Both the position numbers and the translations under genes were made by a program. This document shows positions 1 through 11,150 of a DNA stretch of 64,000 nt, piece after piece. Source of the stretch: Ochotona curzoniae. Its lineage: Eukaryota; Chordata; Mammalia; Lagomorpha; Ochotonidae. The stretch covers positions 12,026,001 to 12,090,000 of the forward strand of contig NW_024464918.1 of NCBI RefSeq assembly GCF_017591425.1, read 5' to 3'. The number at the start of each line of letters is the position of its first letter. Position 1 is the first letter of the stretch. The notes below the pieces were generated by a model. The model was not told the origin of the DNA. It did no database searches and saw only the letters and a list, made by a program, of their open reading frames with translations.

Positions 1-340
1 GGCTTGGGATGTCATTGTATAGATTCAACAGAGCAGTGTGGGTGAGAAGACTTCTTAGAATACCTGGACTGAAATCAGTGCCCAGTCTTAGTAACTCTCC
101 CTCATGCTGTGGGATGAGCACTGTGCCTAAAGTTTTACCCTAGAGGGAAAACTCTAAAGGTTGGAATGAGCCATTGTTTCTGCAGAGTAGCAAAGCTGTT
201 TGATGTTCAACAGGTAAAACTGCCGACCTCATTTTAAGACTTTTTTTTTCTTTCTGTTTCTTCCTCTTCCATCTCTAACTCTATATGCAAAGGAGAGGCA
301 GTGGTAGTGGCAGGGTCAGGGGCTGGTAATGTGTATATGT
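1..340 (+). mobile_element. Unclassified interspersed repeat, copy A (cut by the window edge)
   Basis: The 3' half of this stretch matches 2663-3050 in order: a CCATTGTTTCTGC block, a GGTAAAACT block, a pyrimidine tract ending TTCTTCCTCTT, then an ACTCTATA block and a GAGGCAGTGG-rich end. Two dispersed copies with the same order of blocks indicate a repeat family, perhaps an LTR or the 3' end of a lagomorph element. I cannot name the family. The left end lies outside the window. Confidence 0.4.
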
Positions 341-454
341 GAAGTTGAATTGATATCATTAAGTTAAATAAACACAGGTCAGCATTATCTTACTTGAATT
401 TTGTAACACGTGAAAGTGTCTGGCACACATCTGCTCGTTCCTCAAATGCTTGCA

Positions 455-655
455 ACATCTGGGGCTAGACCATGCTGAAGCCATGGGCCAGTAACTCCAT
501 CTGTATCTCCCAGGAGGATGGCAGATAGCCAAGTACTTGAACCATGATCTGATGCCTTTCAGGGAGTGCATGAGTGCTAAGCTGAAACAGAAATGGAGGG
601 TGGGATTTGATCCTGAGAACTTCAGTAGGTAATGCAGGCATGCCAAGTGCTGTAT
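455..655 (-). mobile_element. Old CSINE fragment, minus strand
   Basis: Read on the minus strand it follows the older rabbit-type CSINE body. On the plus strand the reversed landmarks appear in order: GCTGAAGCCATGGGCCAG, ACTCCATCTGTATCTCCCA, CAAGTACTTGAACCAT, then GAAATGGAGGGTGGGATTTGA. It is strongly diverged and lacks the A-rich tail. Confidence 0.55.
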
Positions 656-1028
656 GACCCTCTGACTACAATGCTTTCACTCCTCACCCCAACATGCTAG
701 GTAATATGTGCTTAAGATAGGAGGGGAAATTATTGACATGCAGTTATGAATAACCTTGAACAATCTTGTAAATATCTCTCACTCTTATAACAGTACCACA
801 GAGTTCATAGAAAACTAAAGACACCACAATTTATTTCAGTACAAATTTTGTTGACACTCATTAAATCTGTTCTTAATGAACATTTTAATGACCTTTTTGA
901 AGACTTAGCATATGCATGAATTTGAAAGGTTTCCACACCAAAAAAAAAAGCTTACATTTTAATCCCATCTTCCATGAATTTATGGAATTCCCCTCCTATG
1001 TTACATATTGAGTAGAGGATGAGTTCTT
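656..1028. other. Unique AT-rich DNA, nothing recognised
   Basis: No open frame, repeat family or motif cluster stands out. There is one short A-run near 940. Confidence 0.5.
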
Positions 1029-1346
1029 GGGCATGGCGTAACAGCTCAGTGGCTAAATCCTCACCTTGCAAATGCCAGGTTTCCAAATGTGAGCCTGTTC
1101 ATGTCTCAACTGCTCCATTTCTCTTCCAGCTCTGGGCCTGTGGCCTGGGGAAGCACTAGAGGATGACCCAAAGCCTTGGGACCCTGCACCTGCATGAGAA
1201 ACCTGGATTCTTCCTGGTTCCTGAATTCAGATGGGCTCAGCTCTGGCTGTTGTGGCCACTTGGGGAGTGAACCAGCAAGCAGAATATCTGTCTCTCCTCT
1301 CTGTAAATCTGCCTTTCCAATAAAAATAAATAAACCTTAAAAAAGG
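1029..1346 (+). mobile_element. CSINE, full length, plus strand
   Basis: A tRNA-derived head (GGGCATGGCGTAACAGCTCA) leads into the CSINE body with its GTGGCCTGGGGAAGCA and CCAAAGCCTTGGGACCCTGC landmarks, and ends in AATAAAAATAAATAAACCTT. Imperfect target-site duplications flank it: GAGGATGAGTTCTT on the left and GAGAATGAGTTTTC on the right. Confidence 0.9.
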
Positions 1347-2124
1347 AAAGGAGAATGAGTTTTCTATGAGAAGTTTCCCAAGAGATCCAGAAGATCCATG
1401 GCTTCTGGAAGAGCAGTGATAAGCTTCTGTTCTTGGAGAATGCAGATATCTTAGGCAGACTTTTAGGCTAGAAGTCAGCATACTAGTGTACTAATCTTAT
1501 GCCTCCTGCCAAGTTGCTTCATGACCTTGGATGACGCACCTTCCTGCTCAGGATATGAGAATTTGCTGATGTTGGGGATGGCATCTGTCAGTTCTATGTA
1601 TACAGTGCCTCTGAGGAACCCTACTTATAACTAGAGTGGGGTCTTTGGGGTATCATTACATGTCATTCATTTTCGCACTCTTTGTTTTGGATTGTGTGCC
1701 ACTTTAGTTTCAGAACAACATGTAGGACACCAATTTGTGGACCACTTCTCCCCATGAACATGTTTATACCATGTGCATGTATGTAGACACACATAAAAAT
1801 AACTGTTCTGCTTTTGAGGTGCCACTTGCCTTTTTATTTAACCTATAGAAGCTCTCTATGTGTGGGGAGAATCTTGGATATGATCACGAAATTCATAAAG
1901 ATCATCATTGTGTATTTAAAGAGAGATACTGTCCATGAGAATGGAAACCACTACTTCTATTTCTTCCCTGCTCAATCCTTTCCTGCATATACGGTTATAT
2001 ATAATGACATCAGTTTAATTTTCTACTTAAAGATGAAATTGATTGGCTGAACCATCACTAACCTTCATTCCCAAGGGCTTATTCTCTTTGTAGTCATTTG
2101 CATAAAATTGTATGGTTCTGTTCT
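1347..2124. other. Mostly unique DNA with a possible MIR trace
   Basis: Around 1510-1590, CATGACCTTGGATGACGCACC and the following text weakly resemble the plus-strand MIR core (consensus TGTGACCTTGGGCAAGT), but it is too eroded to call. No coding signal is visible. Confidence 0.4.
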
Positions 2125-2256
2125 TCACTAGAGTATAGGGTCTTTGAGAGCAAATGTGTTAATTATTTTATTAATTGCCAAAATTCCAGTTTTAGAATAT
2201 TGCCTGAAACAGACACTTCTATCAATAAAGTGACTGAATGCTTAGTTAAATGGCTA
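2125..2256 (+). mobile_element. L2 (LINE-2) 3' end fragment
   Basis: The order of blocks follows the L2 3' end: TAGAGTATAGGGTCTTTGAG, then TATTGCCTGAAACAGACAC, then a tail like CAATAAAGTGACTGAATGC. Divergence is high, as expected for this ancient family. Confidence 0.6.
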
Positions 2257-2277
2257 GATGATTAGATGACTTAATAG

Positions 2278-2607
2278 TTTTTTTTTTACAAGATACATTT
2301 GTTTTTATTGAAAAGACAGATTTACAGAAAGAATGAGAGACAGAAAGAAAGATCTTCCATTCACTGGCTCTCTCCCCAAGTAGCCACAACAGCCAGAGCT
2401 GTGCTGATCCAAAGCCAGGGCTTCTTCCAGGTGTCTCACGTGGGTACAGTGTTTGAAGGCCTTGCGCTGTCCTCCACCACTTTCTCAGGCCACAAACAGG
2501 GAGCTGGATGGGAAGTAAAGCAGCCAGGATGGGAATAGCCTCCCATTTGGGATTCCACTGCTTGCAAGGGGGTATTAGTCAATTTAACCGTTGTATCAGG
2601 CCCTTAA
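2278..2607 (-). mobile_element. CSINE, full length, minus strand
   Basis: The plus strand starts with a poly-T stretch, then the reversed CSINE: GAAAAGACAGATTTACAGAA, GAAAGATCTTCCATTCACTG, CCAAGTAGCCACAACAGCCA, GGGAGCTGGATGGGAAGTA, and ends at the reversed head near ATCAGGCCC. CTTAATAGTTTT on the left and CTTAATAATGTTTT on the right look like diverged target-site duplications. Confidence 0.92.
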
Positions 2608-2611
2608 TAAT

Positions 2612-2662
2612 GTTTTTTTTAAAAAAATACTTATTTAAAAGGCAGAGTTAGAGAATCAGGGG
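2612..2662 (-). mobile_element. CSINE tail fragment, minus strand
   Basis: AATACTTATTTAAAAGGCAG followed by AGTTAGAGAAT is the reversed 3' end of an older CSINE. It is cut off after about 50 bases where the unclassified repeat begins. Confidence 0.55.
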
Positions 2663-3050
2663 GTGTTCTATGGGTCTCAGCTGACCTCTCAGAGTTGCTT
2701 ATCAAGAAAGTCCCAGCAAAGCTTATCCAAGGACAGAGAAGGGAGATAGGTGCAACCCACTCCTCTTGCCTGTATGAGCAGTGATCATGCCAATTTGAAG
2801 TCTCAGTGAGTCAGGGGGCTCCCCCGGGACACAGTGTGCTGCATCCTCATGACCTCACACATAGGCCAAGCAGGCAGAGATCCAGGACTGATCTCCCACA
2901 TTCTGGAATAAACCATTGTTTCTGCTAAGTTGGTAAAACTACTAAATTAAAGCATCTTTCCTTCTGCTTCTTCCTCTTGCATCCAGATCTTACTCTATAC
3001 ACAATGCTGAGGCAGTGGCAGGGGTGGGGCCTGCCATATTCAAAACAAGT
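2663..3050 (+). mobile_element. Unclassified interspersed repeat, copy B
   Basis: This shares its 3' half with 160-340: CCATTGTTTCTGCTAAG, GGTAAAACTACTAAA, a CTTCTGCTTCTTCCTCTTGC tract, ACTCTATACA and GAGGCAGTGGCAGGGG. It could run from TGTTCTATGG to CAAAACA, which would fit the TG...CA ends of an LTR, but no target-site duplication is clear. I do not know the family. Confidence 0.4.
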
Positions 3051-4794
3051 GTAAATGAGAGGCTATGAAAGGTAGCCATTTGGAGGAGAGTCCAGTAGAA
3101 GGAATGAGTGAACTGTAAGAAGATCCAACAATGACTAGGAAACTGAAATAACTGAAAGCCATCCATGAAGTTACACAGCAGTAAGCAAGGCTATGGAACC
3201 AAAAATTTCACAGCATTTGTTTCAAATGAAGCTAAGTTACTTGGTGTGATCTTGCCAGTTTTGCCGAATAGTGATTTGAAAATCGGAGACTCTGGGTGTC
3301 TTTCCAATGACATCTATGCTCATACAAAATTTGGGGGGGGGGGGTTTGACTCCAAATTCAGACCAGAAGACAAGGCCACCACATGTGAATGAATGGACAG
3401 AGGGGTTGTATGAGACAAGATTCTTGATGTGACCTCTTTCAATCTGGAAGCTTAACTCTAGAGTTCAGAAAGAAAATTCAGCTTCTACAAATGTCCTCAC
3501 AAGGTCTCTAGCATCCTTTCATCTTTTTTTTTTTTTTTGCCTCTAGATCAGCTGTTATTTGTAGTTACAGACTAGTAAAATCCCCTTGAATGGCTGGAGT
3601 TGTTTCTCTTCTTTGTACACTATTTAGAATTCTTACGAAGTGGAATTGATCCTGGTTAGTATTTCTTCCGCTAGATTGCATGAAATTTATTTCTGGGACC
3701 TCACGAAACAGATGCCTCCTAGCTGTGTTGGGTACTTAGAGGATATGCTTTTAATAAGACACCTAAGGAGATTCCAAGGCAGTTAGTCCACACTCCACAT
3801 TTAAGACCAAAACAAAGAAACAAAAACCACCATGGATTAGAAGGAATGAAAATGGCCAAACAAGTTACATGGTAGCAAATAAACAATTTCCAACTGAACT
3901 TTGCTCAGTGTAGGTGGGAAAGAAACATTCCTTTGATCCTTTGCTAACTGGTGAGGAGAGATGGGAGGATAGGTAGATGAATGAATGTATAGAATGGAAG
4001 GATAGGGGACCTGCTTTAACTTCTTTGTTGCCATCTCTAATGGTGATTTTGCTAGAGTTACCAAAGAGCTCGCATGACTTGAGCAGAAATCCATTGTCTT
4101 GGTGATACAATTATAAGATACAATAGACGAATACTTTCCTTTCCAGTTTTGATTATCTTAGTATTATTGTTACAATTGAATAAATTAATACCACTTTTGT
4201 ATTTAATGTTTTAGTGGTGATGAGTTAATATAACATCTCGGAGTTGTTTTGCTTCCCTGGTTACTGCTTTAGCTGCTGGAAAACATATTTCTTTCCATGA
4301 TTTACAAACAGTTAAAGTCTCACAGTTGTTGCCATTTTCTGGATGAGATTAACCTAAAAAAATAATTTGTTATGTAAGGTTTCTAATTATGAGACTCAAG
4401 CATCCTCATTAAAGGCATTTACCTTGCAATTTGTGATGAGAGACTCTGAGTGAAATAAAGCATGAAATATGATTATTGTAGCAAAGGATATAGGCATGTA
4501 AAGCTACTCATTTATTTTAGGACTAGAAGTTAATTTAGCATGATGTGTAAACTGCAGAATGGAAAGGACCACAGAAGAAGCTCTGTTAATGACCTCTTCT
4601 TGACCAAAGCATTGTGTCCCAGGTGCCACAGGTGCTTGGCCATCTCCCTAGGTCTTCTGTCCATCTTCCTAGCTAGCACCCTCAAACTCAAATGCTCTGT
4701 TCCTATCTTTAAGACCAAATTCCTCACTTCCAAAAATCACCCCAATGAAAGAGTTCCACCGTGAGCCCCAAAGAAAGAACTCCTGGCATTAAAT
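3051..4794. other. Unique DNA, nothing recognised
   Basis: It holds a run of 12 G at 3333-3344 and a T-run near 3525. Several short open frames exist on both strands, none with a recognisable domain or splice context. Confidence 0.45.
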
Positions 4795-4945
4795 ACTGAC
4801 AATAATTGAATCTCTCAGGGCCTCAGTTTCCCCATCTGTAAAATGGAAGTCATGTTAGTAATAAACTCACATGATTTTGGTGAGGATGAAAAGACCTAAT
4901 GTCATCAAGCAGTTATAACTAAATGGCAGGTTCTCATAAATAATG
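4795..4945 (+). mobile_element. MIR (tRNA-derived ancient SINE), plus strand
   Basis: The hallmark MIR core is clear: CTCAGGGCCTCAGTTTCCCC followed by ATCTGTAAAATGGAAGTCAT, then TTGGTGAGGATGAAAAGACC in place of the consensus GTTGTGAGGATTAAATGAG. Confidence 0.8.
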
Positions 4946-5640
4946 TTATGTATTTTTCTTTATGAAAACATTTTTGTAGTGTTAAAAAAGCCATGAAAAA
5001 GAAAATACAGTCATAATCCTAACATCCCTACCTATACATCCTATTTTTCAGTTTACTGCAATTTTGTCTTCTGGATACTTCACATTCTTTAGAGAAGTCA
5101 CAGATCTGACCATTAGGCTTTTACTGTTGTTTGTTTGTTTATCTCTTGTATTTTTATTACTTCTAGCTATAAAAGTCAGAAGCCCACTTCAAAATTTCAG
5201 ATACCTACAGCTCATTACTCTTTAAGATTTAAGGGTATTGCCTATGAGGGGTATCATAAGCCAGTTGCTTATCCATGAGTCTGCTTCATTCATTAGAGTA
5301 ATTCCATATTCTATACAAATTTCTACCCATTCCATATACCACCTCACATGAATTTATTTCATAATGATAGTCTTGGACTTGTAAATCAACCAGACTTTAA
5401 CTCCTATATAGAACCTGAACATGATATCTGGGGTAGGTGACCTCATTCCAGAGATGACCAATGTGGAAGAAGACATGGAGCCCTAGTAATGGTGTGAACA
5501 TTGAAAAAGAATAAGACAGTGGGTGGTTCAGGAAGTATGGCGTTCTTAACCATTAATTTAACAAGATGTAATATGAAATTTTACAAAACTATTTTTGCAG
5601 CAACTATTTTGCGGCAAAAAGCCTGATACACAGGCTTTTT
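4946..5640. other. Unique AT-rich DNA, nothing recognised
   Basis: No repeat family or coding segment is evident. Confidence 0.4.
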
Positions 5641-5905
5641 TTTTATTATTATTTTAGTTCCCAAGGGAGAATTTGAATGTGTAGAATCTGTGGAATTTGT
5701 AGTGTTTGTCCTTGTATGTGCCTGGCTTGTTTCATTTGAATATGATGTCCTCTGCTTGCATCCATTTGATTCAAATGATAGAATTTCATTCTTTGTTATA
5801 GCTGAAACATATTCCTTTGTCCGTTGATCTGATAATGGTTACCTTGGTTCATTCCCAATTTTTACCTTTGTGAACAGAACTGCAATAAATATTGTGTTGC
5901 ATAAT
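5641..5905 (-). mobile_element. L1 3' end fragment, minus strand
   Basis: The plus strand reads as the reversed ORF2 end and 3' UTR of L1: TGATAGAATTTCATTCTTTG, TTATAGCTGAAACATATTCC, ATTCCCAATTTTTACCTTTG, then TGAACAGAACTGCAATAAAT. The same L1 section appears again at 6360-6620, so these are two separate insertions. Confidence 0.7.
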
Positions 5906-7410
5906 CTCCTTTTCATATTTTATTTATGTAAAGTGAACAAACTTCACATTTTTCACAATAAATATTTAGGAGTCTAGTGCTTTCACCCTATTCTCCCTCC
6001 TGCCCATGCTCCCCACCCACCACCCATCCACTTTCCTCAATTCCTTTCCTGTGTTTTTAAAATTTATTTTTTTATTTTATTTTTACAATGGCCTACTTTC
6101 ATTCACTTAGCAATTTTAGGCGTAATACTCCTTCAGATAAAGGCTTCACCAACTCAGAGAGTAGGGAAACATGTCCTATTCCCTGAGAGTATAAGGACTG
6201 TGAATAATTATATCTAAGATTGCAAATTTTGCTCATACAATTTATATTTTTGTACTATGTGTGTTAGTTACCACAGATCAGAGGAAAACATTTTTATTTT
6301 GAGGTCTGACTGATTTCACTAAGCATAAGAGTTTCTAGCTGCATACATTTTCTTGAAAAGGACATTACATCATTCTTTTTTATAGCTGAGTATTATTCCA
6401 TCATATATGTGTGTGTGCGTGTGTGTGTGTGTGTGTACTCACATTCACTACATTTTCTTCCATTATTATTCCATTCACTATGTTTTCTTCCATGTTATTC
6501 CATTGTGTGTGTGTATGTGTACACATTCATTACATTTTCTTTAGCCATTCATCCATTGATAAACTTCTGGGTTGATTTCCATATCTTAACTAACGTGAAT
6601 TGAGCTGCGAAAAGCAGGAGTGGAGCAAGAACTGCCTCGTGAACTCCTCTTCCCCTGATTTCATTTTATTTTGATACATTTCCAGGAGTAGGATGGCTGA
6701 GTCATATGGTAGTTCTATTTTCAGATTTCTGCGGAATCTCCAACCTGTCCTGCATAATGTTTGTACTACTTTACACTCATCGTATGGGCTGAACACTTAA
6801 GTCAGACATCGTTTGGTTGTACATATGTGGGTGGCTCTCTGGGCTCTGTGATTTTCCTTTGACCTGTGTTGGTTTTTATACCACTACCATGCTGTTGTAA
6901 TTGCTACAGCTTTGCAGTATGCTTTGGAGTCAGATATTGTAATCCCTTCAGCTTCATTCTTTTTTTTAATTGCTTTGGCTATTCTGCATCTTTTACAAAT
7001 TTTAGGATTTTTTTTCTTATGCTGTAACTAATGTCATTGGTATTTGGATAGGAATCATATGCAATCTATTGGTTTAGGTAGTATAGATATTTAGAAAATA
7101 TTCTTCCAACCGATGGACAAAGAATAGCTTTCCATTTTGTTTTCTTTCATCAATTTTTGATAAATTTTTTGATATGGGCATTTCATTACTTTAGTTTATT
7201 CCTAAATACTAGCTTTTTAGTGGCTATTTTAAATGGGGTTTCTTCGTTTTGCTTTTAGTGAGTTCATCATTAACATATAAAAACGACTTCCTCTTATACG
7301 TTTAGTTTGTAATTTGCAACTTTACCGAATCTGTTTATCAATTCTAATAGCCTTTTGGTAGAGCCTTTAGTATTTAATTGATCTTTTTAAATATCTTGTT
7401 TGTCTAATTC
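5906..7410 (-). mobile_element. L1 fragment: 3' UTR and C-terminal ORF2, minus strand
   Basis: From 5906 to about 6240 the sequence fits an L1 3' UTR. From about 6300 it is reversed ORF2: TTTTATAGCTGAGTATTATT, CTGGGTTGATTTCCATATCT, GGCTGAGTCATATGGTAGTT, ATTGCTTTGGCTATTCTGCA, ending near 7410. It is 5'-truncated and frame-broken. A TG microsatellite (6409-6436) has grown inside it, so the 64-residue open frame at 6409-6603 is only a repeat artefact. Confidence 0.85.
6409..6436. repeat. TG dinucleotide microsatellite
   Basis: About 14 TG units with one CG interruption, inside the minus-strand L1 where the consensus has TATGTGTA. A shorter TG tract follows near 6503-6520. Confidence 0.9.
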
Positions 7411-7960
7411 TTCAGATTAACAATGACATGCAAAGTAGGAAATGACTATTCGTTATAACCATTACCTTAAAGTAAACCTTCTTTCATTGCATACAAAGAG
7501 ACTTTGAGGAGTTCAGAGAAAGTAGACTTCTCATTGATAAAAGAGATAAAGTCTACTAATAATCTCAACAATGCAAATGATGTAAAAATATTGTGAAATT
7601 CATGCATGGTCTTTTCATAATTTATATCTTCCATGAATGATTTGAAGATCCCTCGTATCTCCTTACAAGGTGATTTCATCACTAGTGCCACATCTGAGTT
7701 CTATCCCTTTGCTTTTCAAACTCAGCTCAAACCTAGCGTGGATCCTCAAATCCATAATTTATTTTGAAAGAATGCATAATGGAATATTTATGAGACAGTT
7801 TAAAATGCACTTATTTGTCATAAGACTTGTCAATACCATAATAATTTTGTTTTCCTGGAAGATTCACACTAGAAAAATTTTCCAAAGATGTGATTCTCAG
7901 AACAGCCTGCACATTGATTTTCTATCCTTATTCCAACAGGCTGTTACAGTGAGCACTCCT
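7411..7960. other. Unique DNA, nothing recognised
   Basis: Short open frames occur on both strands (for example 7670-7966 plus) but show no domain, no codon bias and no splice sites that fit. The L1 ends near 7410. Confidence 0.4.
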
Positions 7961-8130
7961 GCCTGAAGCTCCAGGTCTGTCTCTGGGTGTGTGTGATAAA
8001 CAGCTAATTAACTGCCAGTTACCATGGCAATGTTTACAGGAAGACTGAAAAGCTCCCATCAGGCAGAGAGAGGCAAACACACACAATTCCTTCTTTTCAA
8101 TCCCTGGTGGCATTTCTGGCAGCAATTTTA
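7961..8130. promoter_or_regulatory. Candidate conserved enhancer with RFX, homeodomain and forkhead motifs
   Basis: Within about 35 bases lie TAATTA (8005-8010, homeodomain core), GTTACCATGGCAAT (8018-8031, near-palindromic match to the RFX X-box) and TGTTTAC (8031-8037, forkhead core). No repeat family explains this stretch, which is flanked by unique DNA. What is seen is the motifs. That they form an enhancer is inference, since single motif matches are common in 64 kb. Confidence 0.4.
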
Positions 8131-8929
8131 TGAGGTTCTTCACTGGGCAAGTTCTTATATGAACGATTTTATTTCATTGCTTTGAATAGAGAATGTTGAT
8201 TTGAGTGAGAGGTGGAGAGAATTAGCTTGCAAAAAGCCTTGGGATGTAAAAACAATAGACTTCTTCCAGGACCCTGATGGGTTGGTTATGCTAACAGCAG
8301 TTCATGCAGCAACTGGCCCATGGCGAAGCCATCGTCAAGAAATTCTGCCTAGTCCCATGGATGCTCCAGACAAACCTGTATCAATGGCTGAGAAAACATG
8401 GTATTTTATTCTTTCAACAAGTGGTTTTGAATGCCTACCATTGGTCAATGTATATAAGAACAAGGTTTACCATGCCAAATTGTGAATGGTTATGTTTTCT
8501 AAGTTTTATTTATTTAGGTGCTGGTACAACAAAACAGTTAATAGTGCTTAAAACTAAATATAAAGACAAAATATCATATGCTGGTATAAAAAATACACAA
8601 TTACATACAGAGTAATAAAAGTAACTAGAGACTTAAACCAGAATGTAAGGGAATAAAATCTAGAGTACCACCCCCCAAAGAAAAGGAAGGAAAGAAATCA
8701 CAGAATTCTATGCTTAGAAAATATTTGAAAGTTTGAGGTTAAAATAAAAGGACTTTGGTACCAAAAAATTTGCTGATATCCTTTCTTAGCTGATTGATGT
8801 TATGATAAATACTAAAGAGAGTTCTTCATAAGAATTGAATCTAGAAAGACATATCAAGGTAGAGACAAAAAAAAGACTCTAAAAACAGTTAAAGTAAAAA
8901 TGAAGAATTTTTCTTCTTTTTAAGCAGCC
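8131..8929. other. Unique DNA with an isolated 94-codon open frame
   Basis: The frame at 8201-8485 (plus) and an overlapping one at 8304-8615 have no recognisable domain. There is no upstream promoter or downstream poly(A) context. The second half of this stretch is A-rich and could be an eroded plus-strand L1 leading into the piece at 8930. Confidence 0.4.
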
Positions 8930-9260
8930 ACAAGACAAATGGTAGTATAAAGCAAAAAATAGAGTGGGTAGGTAGATAGAGAACAAAGATAAAATATATG
9001 CATGAAATGATATCAACTAACCTGACCTAATTTATGTTTGTGGAACACTACATATGATAGCAATATAATACAAATCCTATTCATATACATTGAAACCATA
9101 TCTGGGGCCATAAAACAAAGCCTCATATTTAAATTAAAATCAAATTGTATCCTCTGACAATAACAAAGACCATGTCTTTACTTAGAACTTAACTGAAAAC
9201 TTGTCCAGAAATTAAAATCTCCTTAATAATATTACCTGCAAATTGGATCTTCAGAATTTT
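8930..9260 (+). mobile_element. L1 ORF2 remnant (endonuclease end), plus strand
   Basis: It follows the L1 ORF2 section just before the reverse transcriptase: ACCTGACCTAATTTATGTTT, GTGGAACACTACATATGAT, ATATCTGGGGCCATAAAACA, then TCTGACAATAACAAAGACCA. It is frame-broken with no ends defined. Confidence 0.7.
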
Positions 9261-10889
9261 AGCACTAACTGATATTTAGACATTTCATTTCAACCCCCAT
9301 AATACATAAAGGAAGGGGAGACCTGAAAGCTCAGACATTGGATATGTTGGGGCATTCTGTGCAACTGTGGTAGCATTTTGAAACATTAAGATAGATATTT
9401 TCTTCCATTGAGCAAATGTCCACAAATTGAAAACAAAAGTCTGTGGCTAATGCTATTCCACTAGAGCAAGAATCTGTGCTTACCTCTGCTTATGTACTAG
9501 ATAATCTTCAGCGAAATCTGCACGCTCTATGATCACTGCTAGATAATGAATAGAAAGATACATTCAAGAGGTCTGGGAGAAGGAAGGAAATGGAGTCACC
9601 GTGCATCATGGGATTTGCAGAATTCTTGAAAAAGAACATTATGTTTATGTGCTTACAAATAAATGCATACATTTAAAATTATTTTTATGTAGATATCCCA
9701 AGAGGAAGTAGGGAGTACTTTCAGTTTCTATGACAGGCATGATAATAAAGTTAGTAAGAGATCAAGTTCAAGATTTAAATGGTCCTATATTCACGATAGG
9801 CTTTGCGGACTTGTAAGCTTACTAGGGTACACACTGAGGGTAACAGAACTTAGCTTCACCTTGTTGAGTACCGACTGAAAGGGTAAGTGGTTCAAGGGGG
9901 TACAGCCCATTGCCTGGCACAGGGCCAGCTGTGTGTAACTCCCCTATTCCATCTACCAGCCTAGTTTGCTTGCTTTGTGCTTCTTTGTGTTTTACACGAG
10001 TGTCATTGTTATTGCCATGTTTCTGTCCTTCTTTTCAACCCACCAAGTATTTCTTAAATACCATACATATGTAGAGATTTTTGCTAGATAATATGGAAAA
10101 TGGAAAAGATAGAGCACTCGTTTGAGAAACAAAAAACAAGTTTCATGTTCAATGTTGCATAGGGGGCATTTGGAAATATGTCCTCTGTTTCTTTAGGAAA
10201 TATTTTAATCTGAAGTTTACCCTTCTCTATCTCACATACTCTTTATAGCCTCTCTCTTGTGCTGGGAGTCAGGTGTGGGAGACACAAACTTTTCTTTCAA
10301 TAGATGGAGTAGGATGTTCTAGGATTAATAGCGTTCCGTTAAAATTATTCAAGGGGAGGACAGAATCTGGGACTACGGTGTCTATAAGTTCTCAGCTGCA
10401 GAAACTTCCAGGACCAAAAGAGACTAAATAGCAGAGAAAGTTTCCTAGCGTATTTAGAGCCTGTTAATTACCCAAACCTCTTTCAAATCTGCAGGTCAGT
10501 GAGTGCATGTGCCAGGTAGCTGGACCAGCCCATTGTTCTATTTCTGATCAAATATGCTAGATTTTGATTCATAGGAGTTGTTGTTACTGTCACACCGTGT
10601 GGCTACTTACAGTTAGTCCCGAGTAATTGGATTTGCTTGGATTCTGAGCTATAATACTATTTCATTGGTTTCCTTCCCCGGTGTGAGCTCCCAGATAATA
10701 TTCATGGGTCTAGCCATTGTGCTTCAACACTAAGATGTTGATTTCTGCCCCAACTAGATTTTCAGTAGAGATGCTTTAGGTTATGAAGGATTTTCTAGTT
10801 AGTTCTCCTAGAGGAAATATGTTAGTTTTCACTCTTTCCTTCCCAAAGGACTCCTTTGTAAGCCATAAAATCAAACCTCTCTGTTAGAC
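9261..10889. other. Unique DNA, nothing recognised
   Basis: No confident repeat, exon or RNA gene. Possible eroded L2/MIR text occurs near 10045 (AAGTATTTCTTAAATACC), but it is too weak to annotate. Confidence 0.4.
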
Positions 10890-11150
10890 TTGGAGGCACT
10901 CAGCTAGCTGGAGAAAAGGAGAGACTTTTAGTCCAGGTATAGGCTTTTACTGGTCAGAGGAGAGAATCTGATCGATTGCTTCCTGCCAGGCAATGGCTCA
11001 GGACCACTTCCACAAGGCCGGGTGACAGTGAGATGGAAATGGTCCCCTAGGGCACATGGCACTGAGCTTTTATATATTTTAGGTAAGGCAGAAGCTCCTT
11101 GCTCTGCACATGTGCTTGATGTATAACACAAGGTTGTCACCATGGCGGGC
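10890..11150 (-). mobile_element. Possible old LTR, minus strand
   Basis: On the minus strand a TATA-like box (AAAATATATAAAAGCTC, near 11070) is followed by a pyrimidine-rich, moderately GC-rich stretch ending near an AGTAAAAGCCTATACC segment that could serve as a poly(A) region. This arrangement suggests an LTR, but I cannot name a family or see target-site duplications. Confidence 0.3.

Noticed and set aside
8201..8485. 94-codon open frame in non-repeat DNA
   Set aside because: No recognised domain, no clear splice sites, no promoter or poly(A) context. Length is within chance for 64 kb in six frames.
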